From Rhinopithecus roxellana (taxonomy: Eukaryota > Chordata > Mammalia > Primates > Cercopithecidae): a stretch of 64,000 bases of DNA. The position numbers and the translations under genes are program-made. The notes below the pieces were generated by a model that did not search any database, was not told the origin of the DNA, and was given only the letters and a program-made list of their open reading frames with translations. Below are positions 22,903-33,473 of this stretch, in pieces. How positions within the stretch are numbered: position 1 is the stretch's first letter; the number at the start of each line of letters is the position of its first letter. The stretch covers positions 36,078,069-36,142,068 of the forward strand of contig NC_044552.1 in the NCBI RefSeq assembly GCF_007565055.1, given 5' to 3'.

Positions 22903-22923
22903 CTCTCTCTCTCTCTCTCTCTC
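22847..22923 (+). repeat. Compound microsatellite (CG)n(CA)n(CT)n
   Basis: About 53 bp of uninterrupted alternating purine-pyrimidine sequence (CG then CA), then about 11 CT units. It sits about 230 bp upstream of the MRPS10 start codon. Confidence 0.97.
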
Positions 22924-22934
22924 TTATTTATTAT

Positions 22935-23264
22935 TTTTTCCTTTTAGAGACTGGGTCTCACTCGGCTGCCCAGGCTGGAGTGCGGTGGTACAGTCATAGC
23001 TCACTGCAGCCTCAAACTCCTGGCTCAAGTGATCCTCCTGGCTCAAGTGATTCTCCTGCCTCAGCCTCCCAAGTAGCTGAACTACAAGTGCGTGCCACCA
23101 CAGGCAACTAATTTTTTGTTTTTTAATTTTCTTGTAGAGACAGGGTCTCGTTATATTGCCCGTGTTATTTTTTGGGCTGGTCTCAAACTCATGTCCTCAA
23201 GTGATCTTCCGGCCTTGGCCTCCCAAAGGACTGAGATTACAGGTATGAGCCACCAAGCCCAGAC
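22935..23264 (-). repeat. Old Alu (J-like)
   Basis: Diverged reversed Alu with an internal 18-bp duplication (ggctcaagtgatcctcct twice at about 23014-23050). Confidence 0.85.
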
Positions 23265-23419
23265 TGAAACTAATGTATTGACACCATTTACTTCAGTAAT
23301 GGGTGATTTATTTTTCTATGTTCGCATTTTTCAATTTTTTTTTTTTTTTTGCATTTTTCAAAATTTTAACAAAATCTATATATAATAAGAAAAAGAAAAG
23401 TCGGCCACTACCATTGGGT

Positions 23420-23640
23420 CCAGTTGCCACTCAATTACCTTATTGCAATGGCTTTCTAATTATGGTTCTTAATCCTTTCTTCCTTCCCCACACGAATTGG
23501 AATTCTTATGCTCCATCCATTTTGTATACCACTGTCACACTGATCTTTCTAAATTATTCATTTCCTTATGTTACTCTTGTATTTAGGAATTTACAATGAC
23601 TAGCTTCACCTACAACAAGCCAAAGTGTTTTGTCTAGTTA
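23420..23640 (+). repeat. L2-like fragment
   Basis: Readable order attgcaatggctttctaatt, cacactgatctttctaaatt and ttacaatgactagcttcacc resembles the L2 3' region. Confidence 0.45.
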
Positions 23641-23713
23641 TTAATGTCCACCATAATTTTTTCCAAGTAAAAAAGTGTATAGCTGGGATTTGCTATAATA
23701 AAAACTTCTTCAG

Positions 23714-24013
23714 GCTGGGCGCAGTGGCTCACGCCTGTAATCCCAGCACTTTGGGAGACTGAGGCAGGCGGATCACCTGAGGTCAGGAGTTTGAGACCAG
23801 CCTGGCCAACATGGTGAAACCTCATCTCTACTAAAAATACAAAAAATTAGTGGAATATCATCGTCGTGTGCGTGTAGTTCCAGCTACTCAGGAGGCAGAG
23901 GCATGAGAATTGCTTGAACCTGGGAGGTGGAGGTTGCAGTGAGCCAAGATCGTGCCACTGCACTCCAGCCTGGGAGACACAATGAGACTGTCTAAAAAAA
24001 AAAAGAAAGAAAA
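23714..24013 (+). repeat. Alu, first of a tandem pair
   Basis: The pair 23714-24318 has one outer target duplication, aaaacttcttc (23701 and 24314). The second Alu follows the A-tail of this one. Confidence 0.92.
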
Positions 24014-24318
24014 GGCCAGGTGCAGTGGCTCACACCTGTAATTCCAGCACTCAGCACTTTGAGAGGCCAAGGTGGGTGGATCACCTGACGTCAAGAGTTC
24101 AAGACCAGCCTGGCCAACATGGCAAAAGCCTGTCTCTACTAAAAATACAAAAATTAGTCAGCTGTGGTGGTGTGCACCTGTAATCCCAGCTATTTGGGAG
24201 GCTGAGGCAGGAGAATCACTTGAACCTGGGAGGCAGAGGGTGCAGTGAGTCGAGATTGAGATGGCGCCACTGCACTCCAGTCTGGGGAACAGAGCAAGAC
24301 TCTGTCTCCAAAAAAAAC
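24014..24318 (+). repeat. Alu, second of a tandem pair
   Basis: Starts ggccaggtgcagtggctcac directly after the purine-rich tail of the first Alu. It carries a 10-bp internal duplication (agcactcagcact). Confidence 0.92.
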
Positions 24319-24423
24319 TTCTTCCATTTGCGTAAATCTTTAAAAATTTATTTTTATTTTTCCTTTTATTTTCTTCTCATCTTAAAGTCTGCTTCTGTAA
24401 TACCATATTGTCTTATTTTATTT

Positions 24424-24714
24424 TATTTTTTTGTGAGACAGTGTCTCACTCTGTTGCCCAGGCTGGAGAGCACTGGCTTGATCATAGCCCACTGCAGGCT
24501 CAAACTCCTGGGGTTAAGTGATTCTCACACCACAGCCTCTGGAGTGTCTAGAACTACAGGTGTTTGCAACCATTTTTTATTTTATTTTTATTGTTTGTAG
24601 AGACAGAGACTTGCTATGTTGCCCAGGCTGGTCTCAAACTCCTGGCTTCCAGCAGTCCTCTCACCTTGGCCTCCCAAAGTGCTGGTTTTACAGGTATGAG
24701 CCACTGCACCTGGC
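24424..24714 (-). repeat. Old Alu (J-like)
   Basis: Diverged reversed Alu ending ctgcacctggcc. Confidence 0.85.
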
Positions 24715-24789
24715 CCATTTGTGCACATTTCTAAGCTTTATTTTCCCAGAGTGCTTTCACATATGCATTTTAGCCTAATGGAAAACTGT

Positions 24790-25090
24790 AGACTTATCAT
24801 CAGATCTGGTTTCTAATCCCAGGTTTACCAGTTAGTTGAGTGACTTTGAGCAAGTTACTTCCCTACCCTGAGCCTCAGTTTTCTCATATGTAAAAAAAAA
24901 AAAAAAAAAAAAAAGATAACAGTAGTTCCTGCTTCCAATAGTTGCTTGGGAATTCGATGTAATACCAATGTATGGTGTTTAGTACAATACTGCCATGTAC
25001 TGATACACTATAGATGTTTTCCACTATCTGTGCCATTACGTTTCTACCTCACCTGCCTCACAAGGTTGTTGAGAGATTAAAAATAAAAAG
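24790..25090 (+). repeat. MIR with an internal A-run
   Basis: MIR core agttgagtgactttgagcaa and cctgagcctcagttttctca, then an A-run of about 22 where the MIR normally has AAAATGGGG. Confidence 0.75.
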
Positions 25091-25169
25091 ATCAAGTTTA
25101 TGAGAATATTTTGTAGCATCCAACTAAAGAACCGTAAACATATAAAGTTGTTTTTTTTTTTCTCCCCAC

Positions 25170-25310
25170 AAATAGTTATTACTACCCTATTTTGTAGGCA
25201 AGAGAACCAAAGAAGTGGTAAAATGATTTGCCCAACATCACACCTATCTAGGAGATAGGAAAGGTCTAGGAGCAGAAACCAGTTTTCCTGCCCCTCAGAC
25301 TGGCCTCTGT
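25170..25310 (-). repeat. MIR
   Basis: Reversed MIR core: attttgtaggcaagagaacc and atttgcccaacatcacacct. Confidence 0.65.
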
Positions 25311-25388
25311 TTACTAGAACTCAGTTCATGTTGAGGTGTGGCAGAGATTCCAGTGCGGCCTTGCCCCAGAGTGTGGAAACAGCACACT

Positions 25389-25719
25389 TCACCTGTGTGC
25401 ACTTCTTATTTATTTATTTTTGAGACGGAGTTTCGCTCTTGTTGCCCAGCCAGGAGTGCAATGGTGCGATCCCGGCTCACTGCAACCTCCGCATCCCAGG
25501 TTCAAGTGATTCTCCTACCTCAGCTTCTGAGTAGCTGGGATTATAGGCATGCGCCACCATGCCCAGCTAATTTTTGTATTTTTAGTAGAGATGGGGTTTC
25601 TCCATGTTGGCCAGGCTGGTCTCAATCTCTTGACTTCATGATCCACCCACCTTGGCCTCCTGAAGTGCTGGGATTACAGGCTTGAGCCACCACACCCGGC
25701 CTCACCTGTGTGCACTTCT
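25389..25719 (-). repeat. Alu with perfect 18-bp target-site duplication
   Basis: The element 25407-25701 lies between two identical copies of tcacctgtgtgcacttct. Confidence 0.95.
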
Positions 25720-25999
25720 GCTGGACTCAGTGATGCCCCATGTTGGCAGGCTGCCCAGTGCCCTTCTCAGAATCAGTCTCTCTGAATTGTGACATTTAAG
25801 GGGATTTCCCTCAGCCAATGGGGTTTTCCAACAGCCTCCCCACTCCCAACTTTGTTGCTGCTTCCAAAGTTTGCATCAGTCTGTCCAAATGGCACTTCTG
25901 TGAGGCCTTTCAGCCTGCCTCTGTTGCCTTTGAGTAGCCTCAGTTGGGTGAGTGTTCTGCAACCATAGTGCTTGCAAACGACTTTCACCTAAGTTACCT

Positions 26000-26160
26000 A
26001 CTCTGATCCTCACCAGAAGACATGGATTTTGTCCTCATTTAATAGATGAGGAAACCAAGGTGAAATGGCTCACTCAAGGTCATATGGTAAGTTAGTTACA
26101 GCTAAACCAATAGCCATCTTAAAAGCAGTGCCTTTTCTACCTCTGCAGTGGGCTGGTGCT
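26000..26160 (-). repeat. MIR
   Basis: Reversed MIR core: aatagatgaggaaaccaagg, actcaaggtcatatggtaag. Confidence 0.65.
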
Positions 26161-26169
26161 GATTCTATT

Positions 26170-26945
26170 ATGAGGTTCAGTTCTATTTAAATCTTTTCGA
26201 TAGTAGGACTAGAAATACCCACCCACCACCCTAGCACCACTCCAAAAGAAATAGGGGCTTATATTTAAAGACCTGTGTGGTCCAGACGGCTCCTGGAACT
26301 GGAAAGGTATGCTTTAAACAGTCTTAGGGACTGGGATACCCTCTTCACTCCTGAGGCCAAATGTGTTCTTTTTAGTGATGGGATTTCACTGCTTACCAAT
26401 GGTTTCTGCTTCCTCAGGACTCTGCGTGGCCACTGCTTGCTGCTTTGGCTCATCAAGTTTCTCCATTCATACTCTCAAATGTGGGAATTTGGTTTGATCC
26501 TCTCATCTTCCTGGGCTGAGCCAAATGTGTCACCAAATGGCCTATGGGCCTAATGGTTTGGGGTCAAGTGCCAACTTGCTAGGGCCTAAGTAGAAGTCAT
26601 TGTAAGGAGCAACGTCAGGTTTTGCCAAGAGTAGGGCTGAGAACAGTGCTCTTTGGCATGAGGTGTGGGCATGGACAGCATTCTGAAGCTTGGCCTATCC
26701 ATTAAGCATCTCTTTCCTACAGCCTAAACTTCCAGACACCCGACCTCATGTAGATGAGCAGGAGTCCAGTGATTCTAGAGAGTTTATGCAGGTAAACCTT
26801 GCTTTATGTCCAGAAAAAATAAACATAGATATATCAAATATTTTACAGTTAATCATATTTTGATTGTGCCAGTTGTTCTGTTTTTAAAGATAGCCCTTTC
26901 CAAAAGATCCTCTGTTACATAAAGGAAATAATCAGCCCTTTGGCT
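26170..26945. other. Spacer between MRPS10 and TRERF1, mostly unassigned
   Basis: No recognised repeat. It contains a 92-codon open frame on the plus strand (26275-26553) that I cannot link to any protein, and the exon-like segment at 26723. Neither is supported as a gene. Confidence 0.4.
26723..26791 (+). other. Exon-like segment of unknown origin in the MRPS10-TRERF1 spacer
   Basis: A pyrimidine-rich acceptor (tctttcctacag) precedes 69 nt that stay open in phase 0, PKLPDTRPHVDEQESSDSRE then FMQ. A CAG|gtaaac donor follows. Size, phase and composition resemble a coding exon, but no partner exons were identified and 23 open codons can occur by chance. I do not recognise the peptide. Confidence 0.25.
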
Positions 26946-26947
26946 CC

Positions 26948-27264
26948 TTTTTTATTTTTGTTTGTATTATTATTGTTTTTTGGAGACAGTTTCACTCTTG
27001 TTGCCCAGGCTGGAGTGCAATGGCACAATCTCAGTTCACTGCAACCTCTGACTCCTGGGTTCAAGCGATTCTCCTGCCTCAGCCTCCCGAGTAGCTGGGA
27101 TTACAGGTGTGTGCCACCACGCCAGTCTAATTTTTTGTATTTTTAGTAGAGACAGGGTTTCTCCATGTTGGTCAGGCTGGTCTCAAACTCCTGACCTCAG
27201 GTGATCTGCCCACCTCGGCCTCCCGAAGTGCTGGGATTGCAGGAGTGAGCCACCGCACCCGGCC
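26948..27264 (-). repeat. Alu
   Basis: Flanked by tggctccttt on both sides; ends ccgcacccggcc. Confidence 0.93.
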
Positions 27265-27940
27265 CTGTGGCTCCTTTACGCAGGGATATCTGCAATTCAG
27301 AGATCACTTATGGTTCTCTTAGGAATATATTATTCACTTTCTTAAAATGTCTTCCTAATTATGCTTTGCTATGTCAACATGAACTCTCATTCACATTCCT
27401 AGAGCACATCTCAGCTCACTGATGGTGGCTGAGGATGGTAGATAGGGAGTAAATGGAATTCAGATTTACACACATGTTCTGTCTCTGCCGAATGCACACA
27501 TGGATGAGCATACCTGGAGGACTGGCGAGGTAACTCATTGAACACACAGTTACTTGCTATAAATTGCTGTGTACGTGTGGGCGATGGTGAGAGGATTCCC
27601 AATATTGATAGGGCTCTTCTCAGTGCTGGAATTGAATCTGTTCCAAGGCCCCTGTATGACTTTCTAGGTATTAAATTCCTTGGCTGGAAGGAATCATGTG
27701 CAGCCATCTTTATACACTCTCCTCTGCCATGTATAATACAGTATGGAATAATGCTTGGTACATGGTGGCTTATGAGGATTGACTGAATAAAAGTAGAAAA
27801 AAATCTTCCGATTAGGCTTCCTGAAATAGACTTTGAATTTACAACACTGGCTAAGTCACACAGTTTCTAGAGGAATAACTATTTTATTTGGTATAGGTTG
27901 TCTAAAGTAAACAGCTAAAATTAAAGTCAAAAACTAAAAG
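27265..27940. other. Spacer, no gene seen
   Basis: Unassigned sequence. Overlapping open frames on both strands at 27411-27786 have no protein character I recognise. Confidence 0.4.
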
Positions 27941-27941
27941 A

Positions 27942-28240
27942 GGCCAGGCGCAGTGGCTCACACCTATAATCCCAGCACTTTGGGAGGCCGAGGAGGGTGG
28001 ATCACGAGGTCAGGAGATCAAGACCACCCTGGCTAACACGGTGAAATCCATCTCTACTAAAAATACAAAAAAAAGAAAAAAAAATTAGCTGAGCGTGGTG
28101 GCATGTGCCTATAGTCCCAGCTACTTGGGAAGTTGAGGCAGGAGAATCCCTTGAACTCGGGAGGTAGAGGTTGCAGTCAGCCGAGATGGTGCCACTGCAT
28201 CCAGCCTGGGCAATAGTGAGACTCTGTTTCAAAAAGAAAA
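27942..28240 (+). repeat. Alu
   Basis: Full-length, mid-diverged, with an A-rich linker expansion at 28068-28083. Confidence 0.9.
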
Positions 28241-28254
28241 AAAAATTCAAAAGA

Positions 28255-28398
28255 GGCTGGGTGCAGTGGCTCATGCCTGTAATCCTAGCACTTCAGGAGG
28301 TCAAGGCAGAAGGATTGTTTGAAGCCAGGAGATCAACATCGGCCTGGCCAACATAGTGAGACCCTGTCTCTATGAATTTAAAAACAACAACAACAACC
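28255..28398 (+). repeat. Alu left-arm fragment
   Basis: Only the left monomer is present (ggctgggtgcagtggctcat to ctgtctctatgaattt), ending in (CAA)n. Confidence 0.85.
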
Positions 28399-28562
28399 CC
28401 CCTCGACCCTCCCACCCTCCAAAAGAATCTAGATCAAGGTCTTGAATAGGCATTCCCCACTTAAAGCAAATTTATTTTTGTAAAATTCTGTCAACTTCTG
28501 TATGAAATCCAGAATTTCAGTTCTTCTATAGTTTTCAGTTGACCACGAAAAAGTAAACATAC

Positions 28563-28850
28563 ATCACACCTGTAATCCCAGCACTTTGGGAGGCCGAGGC
28601 GGGTGAATCCCGAGGTCAGGAGATCAAGACCATCTTGGCTAACAAGGTGAAACCCCTGACTCTACTAAAAATACAAAAAATCAGCCGGGCGTGGTGGCGG
28701 GTGCCTGTAGTCTCAGCTACTTGGGAGGCTGAGACAGAAGAATGGCGTGAACCCAGGAGGCAGAGCTTGCAGTGAGCCAAGATTGCGCCACTGCACTCCA
28801 GCCTGGGTGACAGTGAGAGACTCCGTCTCGGAAAAAAAAAAAAAAAAAAT
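28563..28850 (+). repeat. Alu, slightly 5'-truncated
   Basis: Begins at cacacctgtaatcccagc. Flanked by aaagtaaacatac and aaattaaacatac. Confidence 0.92.
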
Positions 28851-28860
28851 TAAACATACA

Positions 28861-29159
28861 GCGAGGTGCAGTGGCTCACACCTGTAATCCCAGCACTTTG
28901 GGAGGCCGAGGCAGGCCTTGGACAGATTGCTGGAGGCCAGGAGTTCGAGACCAGCCTGGCTAACATGGCGAAACCTCAACTCTACTAAAAATACAAAAAT
29001 TAGCCAGGTATGGTGATGCATGACCTGTGTAATCCCAACTACTTGGGAGGCTGACCCGTGAGAATTGCTTGAACCCAGGAGTGGAGGCTTCAGTGAGCCA
29101 AGATCGTGCCACTGCACTCCAGGCTGGGGAACAAAGCAAGACTCTGTCTCAAAAAAAAA
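28861..29159 (+). repeat. Alu next to the previous insertion site
   Basis: Runs from gcgaggtgcagtggctcac to an A9 tail, followed by another copy of gtaaacatac. Confidence 0.92.
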
Positions 29160-29420
29160 GTAAACATACTTACTCAAATTTGAAAATGCAGATTTAAAAT
29201 GCAAATAAATTGAGGTGGACTTAGAGGAGGCTGACCCGTGAGAATTGCTTGAACCTAGGAGTGGAGGCTTCAGTGAGCTGAGATCATGCCACTGCACTCC
29301 AGACTGGGGAACAAAGCAAGACTCTGTCTCAAAAAAAAAAAAAAAAAAAAAAAAGTATACATACTTACTCAAATTTGCAAATGCAGATTTAAAATGCAAA
29401 TAAATCGGGGTGGACTTAGA
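29047..29420 (+). repeat. 180-bp tandem duplication of an Alu 3' end plus its flank
   Basis: Unit A (29047-29226) and unit B (29227-29420) both start gaggctgacccgtgagaatt, share private Alu mutations (ctgacccgtg, gagtggaggcttcag, ggggaacaaagcaagac) and both end in the same unique flank (cttactcaaattt to gtggacttaga). B has a longer A-run. Confidence 0.93.
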
Positions 29421-30040
29421 CTTTGTGGAGGATTTAGTGTAAGACACCTGTGTGTCACAGTGCGCTCCCTTGAATCGCAGTTTGAGTCATAAGGTTTGGA
29501 GACCACCAAGTCCCCAAGTGGTTCATCCACTGCTTGAATAGCAGAAATGTATGTCCTGGTCTCTGGAGTCTCAAATTTAATAATGAGCATTAAATTTGAT
29601 CAGCAGAGTTAAACTTGTTGTCTACAGAAACCAATGAACAGATAAACTAGCATTTATCCAGCATTGAGAAGTCATAGCAGTGGCTAGAAAGAAGAAATAT
29701 TTAAGCCAAACGAAACGCAAAAAGATAATATTTTATTTTCAGAGCAGCTGATGCAATATTGAATCAGGTTTTCACAAATAAATATGACAGTGTCTATTTG
29801 GTTACATCTCCATTTGATGAATGCCCATCTCTAGGAACTGTAATAACTTTCTGAGAAGGCTAATGATTAGAAGGTGTTCAATAAAATTTCCCTGGTTCCC
29901 TTTCTGAAGAAGCATTGTGACAATTAAAAAAAAAACAAAACAAAAAAAAGCTTATCACTTGGAGGGGAAACAACCTAGAATGCCCCAGTTTCTTTCTTTC
30001 TCTCTCTCTCTCTCTTTTTTTTTAAGGAATGCACCTTTTT
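29421..30040. other. Region past the TRERF1 3' end
   Basis: Unassigned unique sequence with a CT/T tract at 29990-30025. It may hold a more distal TRERF1 poly(A) site (AATAAA at 29737-29732). Confidence 0.45.
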
Positions 30041-33000
30041 AGGACAAGTCTATAAAACATCTTTATTTATTTGTTACATATGATGTTTAAATATAACTTT
30101 GCTTTCAAGCTTCAAACTTTTTTTAAACCCCTGGTAAAATAAGACTTTTGGTTCACCTTAACAAAAACTGACCTAGGAAGAAACATTTTTAGCAAAATGT
30201 TATTATAAAATTCACTAGAAAATACTGTCCTCTTTTTGCCAAAATGTTACATAAAATCCTTATTAAAAATACACACATTACAAAAGAAAAATTATGAATA
30301 TGCTATACATAGTGCTTTAATATGGACCAAGGGACTTGCATTCCAGGAAAATACAGTTAAGCACACTAGATATTATGATGTCAACTTATAATAGTGCAAA
30401 CCTGAATAAATTACATCCTGATATGGAAGGCATGCAATTCATCTGCTGAGAATAGAACATAACGAAGCCAGAACAGGAAGCAATCACAACCACTATTTAA
30501 AAATGTTTTCCTTTTTATTACATTAATTTTTTTCAAAAATACTTTTCTTTACAATAGAACTCCTAGAAAATATTTACAACCTTCCTCTAATAAAATATAA
30601 CAGCAGTTAAATATATTTGAAAATAAGATGGGTTTTTCCATAAAATATATCTGTTAACTTTTTATATACAAGCTTTCTCAAAGAGGTCTAAATTCACTAA
30701 TGAAAAACCATCTGGTAGTAAACAGTAACCGAGTTGAGACATTAACCATTAGGAAGAAAAGTTCTTTGGGGTGGGGTAAGGGGAGAAGCTAAAACACAAC
30801 ACATACATGCAGGCAGAATTATTTCAGGAAAAAAAAAAAAGTGCAACATTGTCCTAGGAAGTCCATTCTTTAAGTTGATAGTCAAGAAATACTAATTCAG
30901 GAATTTGAACTGTCTCGTTATGGAGGAGTTCTTTGGTTGTTTCAAGTCAAAAATCCTTATGCTATACTGCACGGAAAATTAAAAGTAAGCTGTGCATTCT
31001 ATTTTTGCCATGGCTACTGAGTTTATTTTTTAATGTTTAAAACTGGAACAGCTGGGCAAATCTCTAAACAGAGGCAATACATTTGCTTTATAAACACTTT
31101 TCTGGATGTTTGCTCCTTTGATAGATAAGTTTTCACAGACCCAATAGCAGCACCCTTCTAGGCTCACCCTCAGACACTAAGTGGAGGGCAGTAGTCCCCG
31201 GGAGAGACGATCAGCCAAGGATATGACAGCTGTAATGGTTCGGCCACAAAGTTGATGCACACTGCCCAGGCAGTTCTTGACTCATGACTGCTTGGATAAA
31301 ACAAGACAGCATAACCTTTCTGAAATGGCAGCAAAGGAAACTTTTTTTTTTCCCCCTCTAAACAAAAGATGTAGGAAAACGCCAAGACCTCTTCTTTGAA
31401 AATAGAATGATGGAAAAGAATTTTAGTTTTTCTTCTGTTCATGACTTTCCTGAAGTTCAGAGACCACTGCCTGTGTGGGGCTGCTGTGGCTCACAGCTGG
31501 TTCCCCGCCATGAGTGTGTGCTAAATGCTTTTGCAGAGTCAAAGACGTCAGATCCTACTCTCATGCTTCTGCTGATATTCTCTCTCATGTCAAGCTATGA
31601 ATGTGTCAGCAAAGTGGCCCAGCGTGATAGGCACATTTATGTGGAGCTGGGAACCAGCATACCTGGGGTGGGTGATGCCTGAAAACACCGGCCCAGGAAA
31701 TCACGCTGCATTAACTCCAAAAGGGGAGTTGTGTGAAGCAGGATCCTCTCTGTACTGGGGCTGTGTCCCAGCCTGACTTTTGCCCTAACGGTGGGATGGG
31801 TCAGTCTGACTCAGTTCAGAAGCCTGGGGCTAAATGGCATTTTTGAAGGATTACAGGTTTATTACCTTCAAGTACAAACAGCAACCCTGCTGACAGGGAC
31901 AGGAGGAAGCAGAGCAAAGTCATGAAGGTTGGAGAAGTCTAGAAGTACTTTGGTAAGTGACTTGTAATGAATACATTCATTGTGTGAATGCAAACATTAT
32001 AGCTAAGGTGTATCTGAAGCCATTTTTGTTGGCCTTCAATGCTATTTGTCTTGTATTTGCTATCATATGTGTTAGAAAACTATTTCTTATAGCTAACATC
32101 AAGGTAAACTTCAGTCCAGCGGATGTGAATTACAGCAAAATCCCAGTGAATGCGGTTTCACAGTACTTCCAAGTGGCACAAAGTAATTTCAGAACTCCAC
32201 TCATCATTAACAGTGTTGTAAAAAAGAATAGGCTTTTCTGATTTGTTTTTTGGGCAATAGAACACTTTCTGGTATTCTAGGTACTTCAATATGTGTCCTT
32301 CAATCACCCTAAAGTGAAAGCAGTCCTGGCAACTTAATATTTGCCTCCAGATGGGTCTCTAGTCAGTTCATGCTGAAACACAGTTCTGCGACCCACAACT
32401 TGGAGCTGACCAGCCCCCAGGGAACACAGGACAGGACGCACCTGCTGTAGAAAACCAGGTCCTCAGTAAACACTGCTGGGAATGAAAGCCTAAAATTATA
32501 CAGTACTCCATTCCTGCAAACGGCCCAAAGGATGACAGGCAACACAGGGGAAACCTATTTTCACATTTGATCATCTCCTTACGTCGCGTGTGCTGGAGGA
32601 GAGCTGTGTAACACCAGGGCTTGCTTTGCCCCTGGAAAGCTGCCCCTAGCATAGTATCTCCAGGCGAAGATGCCATGCTTACTGCAAACTATGGAATGAG
32701 GTCAGAACAGAATCAAAGTAACGCTTGATGGGAAAAGTTGGCCCCAAGACCCCAGTACTAAGAGGGTCGCCTGCCTCTCACACACACACACTCACAGCAA
32801 GCTTTGGGATAAAAGGCAACCGGGATGGTTGACATCTGAAAGCAATGGAACATGAAGGTCAGCTTCAGTCCCTACCAGGAATGATTTCATGAGAAGGTAG
32901 CCCAGATGAAACACCTCTTAAAGATAGTTGTGCCAATTATTTATTCCCCCAACCCCCCACAAAAACAATTTTTTTTTTTTTAAATAAAAGGAAAAGAAAT

Positions 33001-33148
33001 GGGATTTTTTTTTCTAAACCTGAATAAAATGACCACTTTTAAAACAGGTAGTTTAAAAGGGTTACAAAACAAGCAGACAGTCCAGGTTTCCTGATTAATG
33101 AAGACGGAGGCCGTGGGTTTTCACTGTCTTTAAGTGACACACAGGGCT
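30040..33148 (-). other. TRERF1: TRERF1 3'UTR (distal end approximate)
   Basis: About 3.1 kb below the stop codon contains no Alu or other obvious interspersed repeat, unlike every neighbouring region, and is A/T-rich. Overlapping AATAAA hexamers on the minus strand (plus-strand tttatttatt at 30062-30071) are a plausible end. Other AATAAA copies lie at about 30514-30519 and 29732-29737. The UTR extent is inferred. Confidence 0.7.
30060..30073 (-). terminator. Candidate TRERF1 poly(A) signal, overlapping AATAAA hexamers
   Basis: Minus-strand AATAAATAAA lies about 3.1 kb below the TRERF1 stop. A CT/T-rich tract (30000-30025, GA-rich on the minus strand) lies beyond it. The choice among several AATAAA copies is uncertain. 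Confidence 0.45.
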
Positions 33149-33473
33149 TTATAGTTCTGCGTCACCCTGAAGCAAGACTGAATCTTGATCATCCAAGAGA
33201 AGATCGGTGTCCACGACTTCAGCCTCTTCCATGACACCTCCCAACTGCTGGACAACGTCGTCGTCGAGGATGTCCACGTCCTTGATGGGTTTTATCAGAC
33301 TCAGCTGGTCCAGGGGCAGCAGCCCTGGCGCCCCCACGGGCCCCGTAGTCCTCTCGATCGTGGCTGCCATCTCAGCTGCAAAAGCCGCCTTCTGAGCCTT
33401 TTGCCTCTGCTGTTCCTCCTGCTGCCTGTGAGTTTTCATGTGCGCATTTCGGCTTTTGATCTTGAAGAAGACT
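33149..33473 (-). CDS. TRERF1: TRERF1 last coding exon
   Basis: The coding part of the last exon is 325 nt and follows TTTTTAG. It opens [15 protein letters not shown], completing finger 2 (C-X2-C-X12-H-X3-H). A Gln/Glu/Arg/Ala-rich helical stretch follows, then an acidic C-terminus with [10 protein letters not shown] and [11 protein letters not shown], ending [11 protein letters not shown] is at 33151-33149. Confidence 0.95.

Noticed and set aside
28713..29447. 244-codon open frame on the minus strand
   Set aside because: It is antisense translation of three Alu copies and their duplicated flank, with typical Alu peptides ([19 protein letters not shown]). There is no gene here.
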